A stretch of DNA of 64,000 nt from DTU015 sp964641455 (lineage in GTDB: Bacteria > Bacillota > Sulfobacillia > Fermentithermobacillales > Fermentithermobacillaceae). The notes below the pieces were generated by a model. That model saw nothing but the letters and a program-made list of their open reading frames with translations. It did no database searches and was not told the DNA's origin. Shown piece after piece: positions 34,244-42,513 of the stretch. The stretch is taken from the NCBI GenBank assembly GCA_964641455.1, contig CAZXLH010000006.1:1-64000 (forward strand), written 5' to 3'. A program made the position numbers and the translations under genes. How positions within the stretch are numbered: the stretch's first letter is position 1; each line of letters begins with the position of its first letter.

Positions 34244-34301
34244 ATCCCATGCCTCAAATAATCTAATCAAACACGGGCCCGGCAGCACAGGCCGAAACCA
34301 C

Positions 34302-34323
34302 TGTTGGGCCTTATTGCCCAACA
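34302..34323. other. Hairpin downstream of galU
   Basis: TGTTGGGC and GCCCAACA form an eight-base stem with a six-base loop, 58 bases after galU. No T-run follows, so it is at best a weak terminator. Confidence 0.4.
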
Positions 34324-34426
34324 CCTAGGCTCAGGTAGAAGTCTTACAGTTGGATGCTGATAGATGCATAAAACCCCTAGGACAATGGCAAAACATAGTG
34401 TGAGTTTTCAAAAGGGGTTATTTGAG

Positions 34427-34525
34427 ATGTTTATGAGTTTGCGTAAGGCAAGCACCGGTATTTTCGAGCAGGCCTTGCTTTTTGAGAAAATCAGGCCGGC
34501 CCTGAAGTTCAGGAACAGCCAATGA
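34427..34525 (+). CDS. 32-residue small protein or leader peptide coupled to the PBP gene
   Basis: An ATG with AAGGGG nine bases before it opens a 32-residue ORF (MFMSLRKASTGIFEQ ... KFRNSQ) that is basic and mildly amphipathic. Its TGA overlaps the ATG of the penicillin-binding protein in an ATGA junction, which is typical of translational coupling. No family is recognised. It could be a true small protein or an uORF that regulates the PBP. Confidence 0.5.
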   Translation: MFMSLRKASTGIFEQALLFEKIRPALKFRNSQ

Positions 34526-36174
34526 AGCATACTCGTGAGGATAGAACTGTCCATGGAAGAATAGAATATGTTGCTTATATGTTGGGATTTATGTTTCTGT
34601 TTTTTCTGGGCTTGCTTATCCGCTACCAAATTATTGATGCAATGAGTGGAATTAAGTATGTAAAGCCGGCTTTCCTTCAGAGGCAGGAAAGCGTTCCCGT
34701 TTGTTTGCCCAGAGGCCGGATACTGGATAGAAACGGCGTTCCGCTGCACTGCCCTTATTGGCATCCGGCTCTGGCCGTGTTTCCTTCAAAGGTAGACAAC
34801 AAACATCAATTTGTAAAACAGGCCGCATCTTTAACCGGTATTGATGAATTTAGGTTAAGAGCAATGCTGGAGACACAATCGTCTCCGTTTAAACTCATAA
34901 GGGAACTTTCAGCGCAAGAGCTGGAAACGGTAATGTCTCAGGCAATACCGGGGCTTGTCGTAGTTCCTGAGGAAATAAGGTATGGGCGTGAGTCTTTGGC
35001 AAGGCATGTAGTCGGGCACATTAGGCCTAACGCATATTTGAACCAAAAAGATAATATTGGCGAAAGCGGCCTTGAGAGCTGGTATCAGACTGAACTTCTG
35101 GGATCTGTTCCTGCTTGGGCGGGAACTTTGGTGACAGGAGAAGGCTCGGAAATTCCCGGTACCGGAGTACGAATAGGATCTATTGGAGACTATCCCAAGG
35201 ATCTTGTAACCACGATAGATGCGAATGTGCAGTATTGTATTGAAAAGGTTATAGATGAAGAGCAGGTTGAACGAGGAGCCATAGTCGTTTTGGATGTAAA
35301 GGGCGGCCAGGTTCTGGCTATGGCATCAAGACCCCAATACGATCAAAATCATCCTGAAGACTATTTTGAACTCGCAGATGCCCCTTTTGTGAACCGCGGG
35401 ATTTCTGATTTCGCTCCCGGTTCAATCTGGAAACCTATAATTCTTGCTCTTGCTCTTGAAAAAGGATATGTAAAGCAAAATGACATTTTCGTTTGTGAAG
35501 GCTCAATTGATGTAGGCTCTACCACTGTTAAATGCGGTTCCTCTGAAAAAGGCCATGGCAAGGTTACATTGAAACAAGCAGTGGCCCATTCGTGTAACTG
35601 TGCCTTGATTCAAATTGCTTTGAGGATACCGCCTGAGGAACTGATCACCTGGGCAAAGCAATGCGGTTTTGGGTTCAAAACGCGTATTCCCCTTCCTCAA
35701 GAGTCACCAGGGGTGCTGCCTGCTCCTAACTTGATGTTGCCGGGAGACGTTGCCAACTACGCAATAGGCCAGGGGTATTTGACAGCAACCCCCCTTCAAG
35801 TATGCGGGTTTTTCCGGTCGGTTTTAGATGACGGAAAATGGATTACTCCGGCGCTTGTCAAAGGTTCGGCAGTTTATGAGCGGGCCATCTTTTCGGCTTC
35901 CACTGCCCGTTTTCTTGAAGATGCGTTATTGCTGGCCACTCAAGAAGGTACCGGGCAGAAGGCCTGGGTAGATTGTTTTGGCAGTGCAGGCAAAACCGGA
36001 ACTGCCGAAATATCCGGTGAATCTGGTTTGAACCATTCGTGGTTTGTAGGCTGGACCCCTATTTTGGATCCGCAATACTTGATATGTGTGTTCATTGAAA
36101 GAGCAGGCGACGGCCCTACGTTGGCTGCACCTCTGTTTAAGAATGTGGCTGAACAATTGCTTAAGTGCAGTTGA
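34522..36174 (+). CDS. Class B penicillin-binding protein (FtsI/SpoVD-like transpeptidase)
   Basis: The 550-residue protein has one N-terminal membrane helix, a pedestal domain and a transpeptidase domain with SxxK at Ser301-Lys304 (PGSIWKP), the SCN motif (AHSCNCA) and KTGTAE at 491-496. It cross-links peptidoglycan. It lacks C-terminal PASTA domains. Its place two genes before sigK makes a sporulation or cortex role possible but not shown. AGGAA seven bases before ATG gives its own ribosome site besides coupling to the small ORF. Confidence 0.9.
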   Translation: MKHTREDRTVHGRIEYVAYMLGFMFLFFLGLLIRYQIIDAMSGIKYVKPAFLQRQESVPVCLPRGRILDRNGVPLHCPYWHPALAVFPSKVDNKHQFVKQAASLTGIDEFRLRAMLETQSSPFKLIRELSAQELETVMSQAIPGLVVVPEEIRYGRESLARHVVGHIRPNAYLNQKDNIGESGLESWYQTELLGSVPAWAGTLVTGEGSEIPGTGVRIGSIGDYPKDLVTTIDANVQYCIEKVIDEEQVERGAIVVLDVKGGQVLAMASRPQYDQNHPEDYFELADAPFVNRGISDFAPGSIWKPIILALALEKGYVKQNDIFVCEGSIDVGSTTVKCGSSEKGHGKVTLKQAVAHSCNCALIQIALRIPPEELITWAKQCGFGFKTRIPLPQESPGVLPAPNLMLPGDVANYAIGQGYLTATPLQVCGFFRSVLDDGKWITPALVKGSAVYERAIFSASTARFLEDALLLATQEGTGQKAWVDCFGSAGKTGTAEISGESGLNHSWFVGWTPILDPQYLICVFIERAGDGPTLAAPLFKNVAEQLLKCS

Positions 36175-36202
36175 ATCTCTTGATAGACCACTTCACGTTG
36201 AT

Positions 36203-37648
36203 ATGGTACCATTTGTGAGAACATGCTTGAATAGAAAGGGGTTCTTCTTAGTGGGACTAGCAGCAGTTTACGGGCTATGGTTTTTGGATGTACTGGGTTT
36301 CAAATCGGTTGCAGCCAGTGGGTTTGCCAAACATGCAAAGCCGGGTTACCATCCCTATGTTGTATACAAGGCAGCAAAAAAGTTTGTTCGTTCAGGAGAC
36401 AGGGAGGCAGCTAAGAGCCTTCTTTCAAGTTCTTTGGAAGAAAGGCCTTCTCTTAGATGTGGAAGGCTGTTGATCCATGTCCTCATTAAGGACAAACAAT
36501 ACAACAGCGCACTTCGAGTAGCTCAGCACCTTTCAGAACTGGAACCTGATAACCCTTGGCCGTACCTTTTGGTAGGCGATATTGAGTATTTTTTCTTAAA
36601 GGATCGAGAAGCAGCTTTTGTTTCTTTTACCAAAGCCCTTGATGTTTGCAAGCAATATAACCGGAAGAACCCTCTGAAGGTTGCTTACAAGAGGGTATGT
36701 TGTATTCTTGAGGAAAAGGGCATGGAAGACGAACTTATAGATCATCTTAGTGAGTTTATCAAGCTTGAATCGTCTAATTTCCATGATCATGAGTTTTTTG
36801 TGTTATCCAAGGGGTTAATCTGCAAAGGGCGCAGAGACGAAGCCAGAGACGTTCTTTCGCTTGGGATAAAGGCATATCCCCGAAGCCTTCGCCTAAGGCA
36901 GGCATGGGAGGATTTCGGGTTTGGAAAACAGGAGGGCCTGCCCTCAATTCCTGTAATAGGCAAGATTCCGCCTCCGGATGTTACACTTGTACCAATTAAG
37001 ACGAGGTTATTTGTAGAAGATGATGATCCGGTTCAAGCCATGAAGGAATATGTAATTGAGCCAAGGCCCGATGATGTAGCTACGCTCTCGTCATGTGTAG
37101 CAGCGCTTATGGAAGGACGCATTTTTATGGAGGGTGCAGTTCAACCGGGCTTTTGGGCCAATACGCTTTCAAAATTTGTTGATCAAAAAGATGTGCCTTT
37201 TGGCGGTGCTGCTCCAATGGCCAATCCATTATCTATGCAAGTGCTGTTGGAGGAAATAGGGACTGTAAAGACTTTGTTCGCTGCAGCAGCAGGGGCCTTA
37301 GGAAAACTGCTTGGGCAAAAAGGCTGGTTCTATGTAGTTGCAGGGCAAGACGCCGGCCAAATTGATGACGTACTGGGAAGTTTGCCGCCCTATGATTATT
37401 ATGTGATTTTGGGCCCGGAAGATCCTACACAGCTTTGCCGTAACATAGCTATGGAAGTAGGCTGTGAGGCTGCTATTATAGATGCCAATGATCTTGGAGT
37501 GGCATGGGCTGTAGGATATTCAGACGGAGTTGATCCTGCCTGGCTTGAAGAAGTTATGTCAAGCAATCCGGCAGGTAATCAAGAGCAGCAAACTCCTGTA
37601 GTCTTGGTAAGGAAAGAACCGGATATGTCAAAAACAGTGGCAGGCTGA
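36203..37648 (+). CDS. TPR protein fused to an F420-0:glutamate ligase-like (CofE-like) domain
   Basis: The 481-residue protein has an N-terminal hydrophobic segment, TPR-like helical repeats (about residues 40-240) and, from residue 258, a domain matching the coenzyme F420-0 gamma-glutamyl ligase-like family found in many Firmicutes: VPIKTRLFVEDDD, SMQVLLEEIGTVKTLFAAAA, IDDVLGSLPPYDYYVILGP, IIDANDLG and NPAGNQEQQTPVVLVRK. In true CofE this fold adds glutamate to F420-0 with GTP, but this branch is uncharacterised. The start is uncertain: ATG 36203 or GTG 36251 (after AAAGGGG). It lies 28 bases after the PBP and 101 bases before sigK. Confidence 0.75.
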   Translation: MVPFVRTCLNRKGFFLVGLAAVYGLWFLDVLGFKSVAASGFAKHAKPGYHPYVVYKAAKKFVRSGDREAAKSLLSSSLEERPSLRCGRLLIHVLIKDKQYNSALRVAQHLSELEPDNPWPYLLVGDIEYFFLKDREAAFVSFTKALDVCKQYNRKNPLKVAYKRVCCILEEKGMEDELIDHLSEFIKLESSNFHDHEFFVLSKGLICKGRRDEARDVLSLGIKAYPRSLRLRQAWEDFGFGKQEGLPSIPVIGKIPPPDVTLVPIKTRLFVEDDDPVQAMKEYVIEPRPDDVATLSSCVAALMEGRIFMEGAVQPGFWANTLSKFVDQKDVPFGGAAPMANPLSMQVLLEEIGTVKTLFAAAAGALGKLLGQKGWFYVVAGQDAGQIDDVLGSLPPYDYYVILGPEDPTQLCRNIAMEVGCEAAIIDANDLGVAWAVGYSDGVDPAWLEEVMSSNPAGNQEQQTPVVLVRKEPDMSKTVAG

Positions 37649-37749
37649 AAATGGGTTTCCTCAGGACAGGCACAGAGTAGGGCCTAAACGCATAGTATAT
37701 GGATGTACTCAAAAAGGCCCAGTACTCTTTGACCGGAGGGAACGTAAGC

Positions 37750-38451
37750 ATGCACGGACTGTTGTTGGGCATTGCTGGTATTCTCTTGAGGGTAGTCCAA
37801 AATTGCGTTGGATATCTTACAGGCAATCATTTTCCCTTACCTCTTTCTGAGGCCGAAGAGAAGTTACACTTAGACGGAGTAAGGGAAGGAGACATGGAAA
37901 GCAGAAATATTCTCGTAGAGCATAACTTGAGGCTGGTTGCACATATTGTAAAGAAATTTGACCCCAGTCCTCAGGATCTGGAAGATCTCATATCTATCGG
38001 AAGTATCGGACTTGTAAAAGCCATCAATACTTACTGTCAAGACAGAGGAACACGATTGGCGACTTATGCATCAAAGTGTATTGAAAATGAAATCCTTATG
38101 CACTTAAGAGCAACCAAGAATATCAAATTGGAAGTACACTTGTTCGAACCTTTGACTTCTGATGCAGACGATGGCGAAGTATCATATATTGATATCGTCA
38201 AAGACAAAGAACCAGATGTTGCAGACGTAGTTACCTCCAAAGTTCAAGCTGAAAATGTGCTTGCTCAATTCGATATACTCGACGACAAAGAAAGAAAAGT
38301 GCTTCAATTTCGTTACGGGTTAGACGGCAGGTTCCAAAAAACTCAAAGGGAAATAGCCAAGATGCTTGGTATCTCCCGATCTTATGTGAGCCGTATAGAA
38401 AAAAGGGCATTGTCCAAACTTGCTAAAACCTGCAAGCCCTATATTACCTGA
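37750..38451 (+). CDS. sigK: RNA polymerase sporulation sigma factor, sigma-K
   Basis: The 233-residue sigma factor matches SigK: a hydrophobic pro-sequence (HGLLLGIAGILLRVVQNCVG), then NHFPLPLSEAEE, the region 2 core NLRLVAHIVKKF and LISIGSIGLVKAI, and the region 4 helix-turn-helix REIAKMLGISRSYVSRIEKR. It drives late mother-cell genes such as coat genes. The ATG at 37750 has GGAGGG nine bases upstream. The gene is continuous; there is no skin-type element. The pro-sequence implies processing by an SpoIVFB-like protease. Confidence 0.92.
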   Translation: MHGLLLGIAGILLRVVQNCVGYLTGNHFPLPLSEAEEKLHLDGVREGDMESRNILVEHNLRLVAHIVKKFDPSPQDLEDLISIGSIGLVKAINTYCQDRGTRLATYASKCIENEILMHLRATKNIKLEVHLFEPLTSDADDGEVSYIDIVKDKEPDVADVVTSKVQAENVLAQFDILDDKERKVLQFRYGLDGRFQKTQREIAKMLGISRSYVSRIEKRALSKLAKTCKPYIT

Positions 38452-38551
38452 GCATTTTATCCCAGGCCCGGACGCTATGCCTCTCTCTATAGTATTAGCC
38501 TAGACGGGACACGATAAGTACCGTTTGGTAATATAGGGGAGGGGTGGTTAT

Positions 38552-39094
38552 GTGTCAAACAACATCAAAAATAGCCGCAGGCCTTTTAGACGGCTTTTAA
38601 CCCCGTCTTTATACTTGGAGACAATATATGATTTGCCTTTGGAATGGCTCACTGAGCATTCAATTACATCAGTGATAACTGATCTTGACAATACGCTTGT
38701 TCCGTGGCGCGACTACAGGGTAGCGAGTGAACTTTCGGATTGGTTTGATTCCCTTCATGAACATGGTTTTAAGACATTGATTCTTACCAATGCCAGGCCT
38801 GCCCCTACTATTACGAAGTTATCCAAGAGTTTAAATACAAAATTGGTAGTAGGGGCGAGAAAGCCTGTTTCGCGCTTTTTTAGGAAGGCATTGGAAACGC
38901 TCAATGCAAGGCCTCATGAAACATGTGTAATTGGCGATCAGATATTTACCGATGTACTTGGTGGAAACATAATAGGTTGCCATACTATTTTGGTTGAGCG
39001 TATTGGGCATAGAGAATTTGCAGGCACCAAAATTTTCAGGCTATTGGAAAGGATAGTAAAAAAGCATATTGATATTCCGCAATTGAAAGAGTAG
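38552..39094 (+). CDS. YqeG family HAD IIIA-type phosphatase
   Basis: The 180-residue protein has the HAD nucleophile motif TDLDNTLVPW, motif II TLILTNA and the late CVIGDQIFTDVLGGN. YqeG proteins resemble phosphatidylglycerophosphatases, so a role in phosphatidylglycerol synthesis is likely. The start is GTG at 38552 after GGGGAGGGGTGG. It is followed 27 bases later by the PilT-like gene. Confidence 0.9.
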   Translation: MSNNIKNSRRPFRRLLTPSLYLETIYDLPLEWLTEHSITSVITDLDNTLVPWRDYRVASELSDWFDSLHEHGFKTLILTNARPAPTITKLSKSLNTKLVVGARKPVSRFFRKALETLNARPHETCVIGDQIFTDVLGGNIIGCHTILVERIGHREFAGTKIFRLLERIVKKHIDIPQLKE

Positions 39095-39121
39095 CCTAAG
39101 AAGTTGAGAGGAGAAATGAAC

Positions 39122-40117
39122 GTGTCACAGATACTCGGTCATGTTGCTTACACTGCATTTGAACATGGTGCTTCGTATCTGCATGTCATAAGGGACAGCA
39201 GGCCTTTTGCCAGAATAGGGCTAAATCCGCCAGAGCCCTTTGGCGAACTTGTAATCACCCAACGGCAAATACACCAGTTTATTGACAATAATGCCCCTGC
39301 ATTCCAGCAGCAACATTTTGACTCTTTTGGGTTTGCGCGGTTTGCCTTTTCTCTGCAAAAAGGAGCCAGATGCAGGGTGGATGTGGTGAACAGCGTAAAA
39401 GGCCCTTCGCTCACCATGCATATGTTACACGGTACTTTGCCGTCTCTTGATAGCCTTCATCTTGCTGAAACTGTTGGCAATTTTAAAGGTATGGACAAAG
39501 GTTTGTTTTTGGTTTGCGGGAAACCTCGTTCAGGAAAAAGCACTACTATGGCTTCTTTGGTGCACGAGATTAATCTGTCCCAAGGCAAATACATTCTCTG
39601 GATTTCTGATACAGCTGAATATTTGTTCGATTCCAATAGATCTTTTGTTACTCAGGTAGACCTTTCAAGTTTACGCAAACCGGATACGAAGGCCGCAGAC
39701 TTGATTCGTGTTTTGGGGCCTGACGTTATTGCTCTCGATATACCCTTAAACGAACCTATTGTCAGGCAGGCTGTTTTGGCTGCTCACAATGGATCTCAAG
39801 TTGTCTTAACTACACAATGCTCCAGTACTGCTAAAGGGTTGGAGATGGTTGTCAATTCAGTAAGCTCCGGTTTACGCCAAGAGTTTCTCGACGAGTTGTC
39901 CCAGGTTTTTCAAGGTGCAGTTTACCAAGAACTCATGCAAGGCACAGAATCGATTGTTCCCGTTACCGAAGTCTTGATCGGAATTCAACCGGTAAAGAAC
40001 CTGCTAAGGTCAGGCAAAATTTCACAGATTGCAGATATGATTCCTGCCGGCGCAAAGTACGGAATGGAGACTTTGGAAAGCAGCAAACAATGTTTATCCG
40101 GAAAAGGGCTTATCTAA
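39122..40117 (+). CDS. Degenerate PilT-like ATPase
   Basis: The 331-residue protein has the PilT/GspE order: a small N-terminal domain (AYTAFEHGASYLHVIRD) and a RecA-like core with an intact Walker A GKPRSGKST at 133-141. The Walker B region reads PDVIALDIPLN where active PilT has DVILVGEMRD, so the catalytic glutamate is missing, and the His box TLHT is TTQCS. It may bind but hardly hydrolyse ATP. GTG 39122 is spaced eight bases from AGGAG; TTG 39104 and ATG 39116 do not fit. No other type IV pilus gene is in the window. Confidence 0.75.
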   Translation: MSQILGHVAYTAFEHGASYLHVIRDSRPFARIGLNPPEPFGELVITQRQIHQFIDNNAPAFQQQHFDSFGFARFAFSLQKGARCRVDVVNSVKGPSLTMHMLHGTLPSLDSLHLAETVGNFKGMDKGLFLVCGKPRSGKSTTMASLVHEINLSQGKYILWISDTAEYLFDSNRSFVTQVDLSSLRKPDTKAADLIRVLGPDVIALDIPLNEPIVRQAVLAAHNGSQVVLTTQCSSTAKGLEMVVNSVSSGLRQEFLDELSQVFQGAVYQELMQGTESIVPVTEVLIGIQPVKNLLRSGKISQIADMIPAGAKYGMETLESSKQCLSGKGLI

Positions 40118-40168
40118 GCGGGCTTATCTTCGATTATACAGATGAGACCTTTTCACTGGAGGCATTTT

Positions 40169-40852
40169 ATGCTAAATGTTCTAATTGCACTGGAGAAACC
40201 TTTATGGCGGAAAGGGTTTCAAACTGTTTTCCACGCCAAGGATAGCGTTCGTCTGTGGTACATCAATCCAACTCAGGCAAACTTATCACAATTTCCGGCA
40301 ATAAATTGTGATGTTGTAGTGTTTGGTTGTAGCAACGATGATATGCAATCAACTTTGCGTACTCTGTCCCAATTTCGAAAAAGATATGCCCAATCGGGAT
40401 TTGTGTTAATGGCCGATGATTTTGGATATTGGAGTATTGCCAGGTTTCATCACGTTGGAGTGTCTGCGTTCGTCGATGAACATGCCACTAATGAGCAATT
40501 TCTTGCAGCTGTCTTGGCAGCTGCAAGAAATGATTTATACATTTCGTCACGACTTGCCAGGAAATTGCCATCTCACACAGCGCCGCTTATTGATGAACTA
40601 TTTGAAAAATCCGAAGTTACGGTTTGCGATATTGGCAAACTTAGTGAAAGGGAAATGGAAATTCTTAAACTTGTTGCGCGTGGCATGTCAAATAGGTCAA
40701 TAGCTGAGGAATTGTTTATTAGTGAAAAAACCGTTAAAAATCACCTGTACAGCGCATATAAGAAATTGGGAGTCCGGGATCGGACTCAAGCAGCCATGGC
40801 GATCGTAAAGAGCCTTTTGTTATTCAAAAATAGGCCTTTTGGTCCTACATAA
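40169..40852 (+). CDS. LuxR/NarL-family transcription factor with a pseudo-receiver domain
   Basis: The 227-residue protein has a receiver-like N-terminal half and a strong LuxR helix-turn-helix (KLSEREMEILKLVARGMSNR, FISEKTVKNHLYSAYKKLG). The receiver lacks the acidic pair (IALEKP), the phospho-acceptor Asp (VVVFGCSND) and the lysine, so it should not be phosphorylated. ATG 40169 follows GGAGG by six bases. It lies 51 bases after the PilT-like gene and no kinase is adjacent. Targets are unknown. Confidence 0.85.
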   Translation: MLNVLIALEKPLWRKGFQTVFHAKDSVRLWYINPTQANLSQFPAINCDVVVFGCSNDDMQSTLRTLSQFRKRYAQSGFVLMADDFGYWSIARFHHVGVSAFVDEHATNEQFLAAVLAAARNDLYISSRLARKLPSHTAPLIDELFEKSEVTVCDIGKLSEREMEILKLVARGMSNRSIAEELFISEKTVKNHLYSAYKKLGVRDRTQAAMAIVKSLLLFKNRPFGPT

Positions 40853-40936
40853 AATTGTGTCTCGGTTCGATTATGTAAATGAGATGTTTATGGTTGCCGC
40901 AGATCACCCCCCGAGATGCGACAGCTAATTATTTGG

Positions 40937-40962
40937 GCCCAGGGGTTATCCCTGGGCTTTTT
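40937..40962 (+). terminator. Rho-independent terminator after the LuxR gene
   Basis: GCCCAGGG and CCCTGGGC form a perfect eight-base stem around GTTAT, followed by TTTTTCTCTTT. It lies 85 bases after the LuxR stop. Confidence 0.95.
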
Positions 40963-41073
40963 CTCTTTGGTAATCTATAATCTAGGTATAATCGGTATTT
41001 GTGCTGCAAACTTGGTGAGCTATACTATAAGAATGATTGTTTTGGGCCGGAAATTTGGAAAACGGTAAGGTTA

Positions 41074-41247
41074 CTATGGGAAAAATCCGTGATAAAAGAA
41101 ATAGTAGAGAGCTATGCATGTAGAACTTACGGCAAGAGCAAATGACCAAACAGCGCCTGCCCGGTTATCTTGCTTTAGCAATACCCAGGACCAAGACAGT
41201 GTGTAGATACCTATAATAATTGAGATGATAATTCCAATTACATGCAT
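41074..41247 (-). CDS. Possible 57-residue two-helix membrane protein
   Basis: A minus-strand ORF with ATG at 41247 and TAG at 41074-41076 encodes two strongly hydrophobic segments (VIGIIISIIIGIYTLSWSWV and SFALAVSSTCIALYYFFYHG) joined by a polar turn LLKQDNRAGA. The regular helix-turn-helix hydropathy looks like a real small membrane protein. Against it, no clear ribosome site precedes the ATG and no family is recognised. It could be a remnant. Confidence 0.35.
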   Translation of the reverse strand: MHVIGIIISIIIGIYTLSWSWVLLKQDNRAGAVWSFALAVSSTCIALYYFFYHGFFP

Positions 41248-41360
41248 AATGGTATAGTGTGTTTAAACGTGAAACCAAATTCATCAATTATTGTAAAATG
41301 TAAATATATGCAGCAGCTGAAGAAAACTTAAAGGTTAGCATTGCGATAGGAGGGCAAACT

Positions 41361-42371
41361 TTGAAAAAAGCATTTTCGGGCGTCCAGCCGTCAGGAAACT
41401 TGCACTTGGGAAACTACTTTGGCGCAATCAAAAGATTTACTCAACTTCAAGACAATTACGATTGCTTCTATTGCATAGTGGATCTTCATGCAATAACCGT
41501 GTACCAAGATCCGATACAGTTGGGCCGGCAGATTAAGCAGACTGCGCTTTACTATCTTGCTGCAGGGCTCGATCCTGAAAAAGCTACTTTATTTATTCAA
41601 TCAGACGTGTCTTGTCATGCAGAACTTGCATGGCTGCTTCAGTGCGTTTCTACTTTCGGTGAATTATCGAGAATGACTCAGTTTAAAGATAAGTCTGAAG
41701 GCAAAGAGTCTGTATCGGCCGGGCTGTTTACATATCCAGTGTTAATGGCAGCAGACATTCTGTTGTACGATGCTGACGTTGTTCCGGTAGGGGAAGATCA
41801 AAAGCAACACGTGGAGCTTTGCAGGGACGTTGCAGAGCGGTTTAACAGCCGTTACGGACACACTTTTAAAGTGCCTGAACCTTTAATACCAGAGTTCGGA
41901 GCCAGAATAAAATCGCTTCAAGATCCACACAAGAAGATGTCTAAGTCTGATCCTAATCCATTGGGTTATATAAGCCTTTCTGATTCTAAAGATCAAATTG
42001 TTAAGAAAGTGCGAAGGGCGGTTACAGATTCAGGGCGTGACATAGTATATACCCCTGAAGACAAACCTGCAGTGGCTAATCTCATGACAATATTTTCGCT
42101 GTGTACAGGCAAGAGTTTTTCTGAGATTGAAAAGCATTTTGAAGGCAGAGGATATGCTGATTTCAAAAAGGAACTTGCTGAGGTAATTATTCACGAACTT
42201 GCACCAATACAAAAGCGATACAAGCAATATGATGATTCAGGAGAACTTTGCAACATATTGAAACAAGGAGCCGGGCGGGCGAACCAAGTCAGCTCCGGTG
42301 TACTTAAACGCGCCAAGCAGAAAATGGGCCTGTCACTGCTGATTGATCCGTTTGGCAGGAAATTGTCATGA
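41361..42371 (+). CDS. trpS: Tryptophanyl-tRNA synthetase
   Basis: The 336-residue class I synthetase has the HIGH-like GVQPSGNLHLGNYFGA and the KMSKSDPN signature. It charges tRNA-Trp. The TTG start has AGGAGG seven bases upstream. It stands alone; no T-box leader was found although trpS often has one. Confidence 0.96.
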   Translation: MKKAFSGVQPSGNLHLGNYFGAIKRFTQLQDNYDCFYCIVDLHAITVYQDPIQLGRQIKQTALYYLAAGLDPEKATLFIQSDVSCHAELAWLLQCVSTFGELSRMTQFKDKSEGKESVSAGLFTYPVLMAADILLYDADVVPVGEDQKQHVELCRDVAERFNSRYGHTFKVPEPLIPEFGARIKSLQDPHKKMSKSDPNPLGYISLSDSKDQIVKKVRRAVTDSGRDIVYTPEDKPAVANLMTIFSLCTGKSFSEIEKHFEGRGYADFKKELAEVIIHELAPIQKRYKQYDDSGELCNILKQGAGRANQVSSGVLKRAKQKMGLSLLIDPFGRKLS

Positions 42372-42378
42372 GATAGAT

Positions 42379-42407
42379 TGCCAAGAATTGTAACATTTGA
42401 TATAATC
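42379..42407 (+). promoter_or_regulatory. Sigma-A promoter of comM/yifB
   Basis: TTGCCA (42379-42384) and a perfect TATAAT (42402-42407) are separated by 17 bases. It lies about 107 bases before the comM start. Confidence 0.7.
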
Positions 42408-42513
42408 TTGTCGAGGCGCGTTGTATTAGGTTTCCAATAGCCTATGCGTCATCAGCATAGAACATCAAATAACCAGCCAGGCAATATTATTAACTGACCG
42501 GGGGTATATTTAA

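Larger units (their letters stand above)
40853..41360. other. 508-base intergenic region between the LuxR gene and trpS
   Basis: It holds the LuxR-gene terminator at 40937-40962 and a possible minus-strand 57-codon membrane ORF at 41074-41247. AT-rich sequence before trpS offers only weak promoter matches. No T-box, tRNA or repeat was found. Confidence 0.7.

Noticed and set aside
36086..36202. Longer N-terminus of the TPR/CofE-like protein overlapping the PBP gene
   Set aside because: The overlap of nearly 90 bases with the PBP end is implausible and the sequence reads like an out-of-frame shadow.
37649..37749. Sigma-E-type promoter in front of sigK
   Set aside because: CATAGTAT at 37690-37697 resembles a -10, but no matching -35 was seen.
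40895..40991. Short plus-strand ORF downstream of the LuxR gene
   Set aside because: It runs straight through the terminator hairpin and has no ribosome site.
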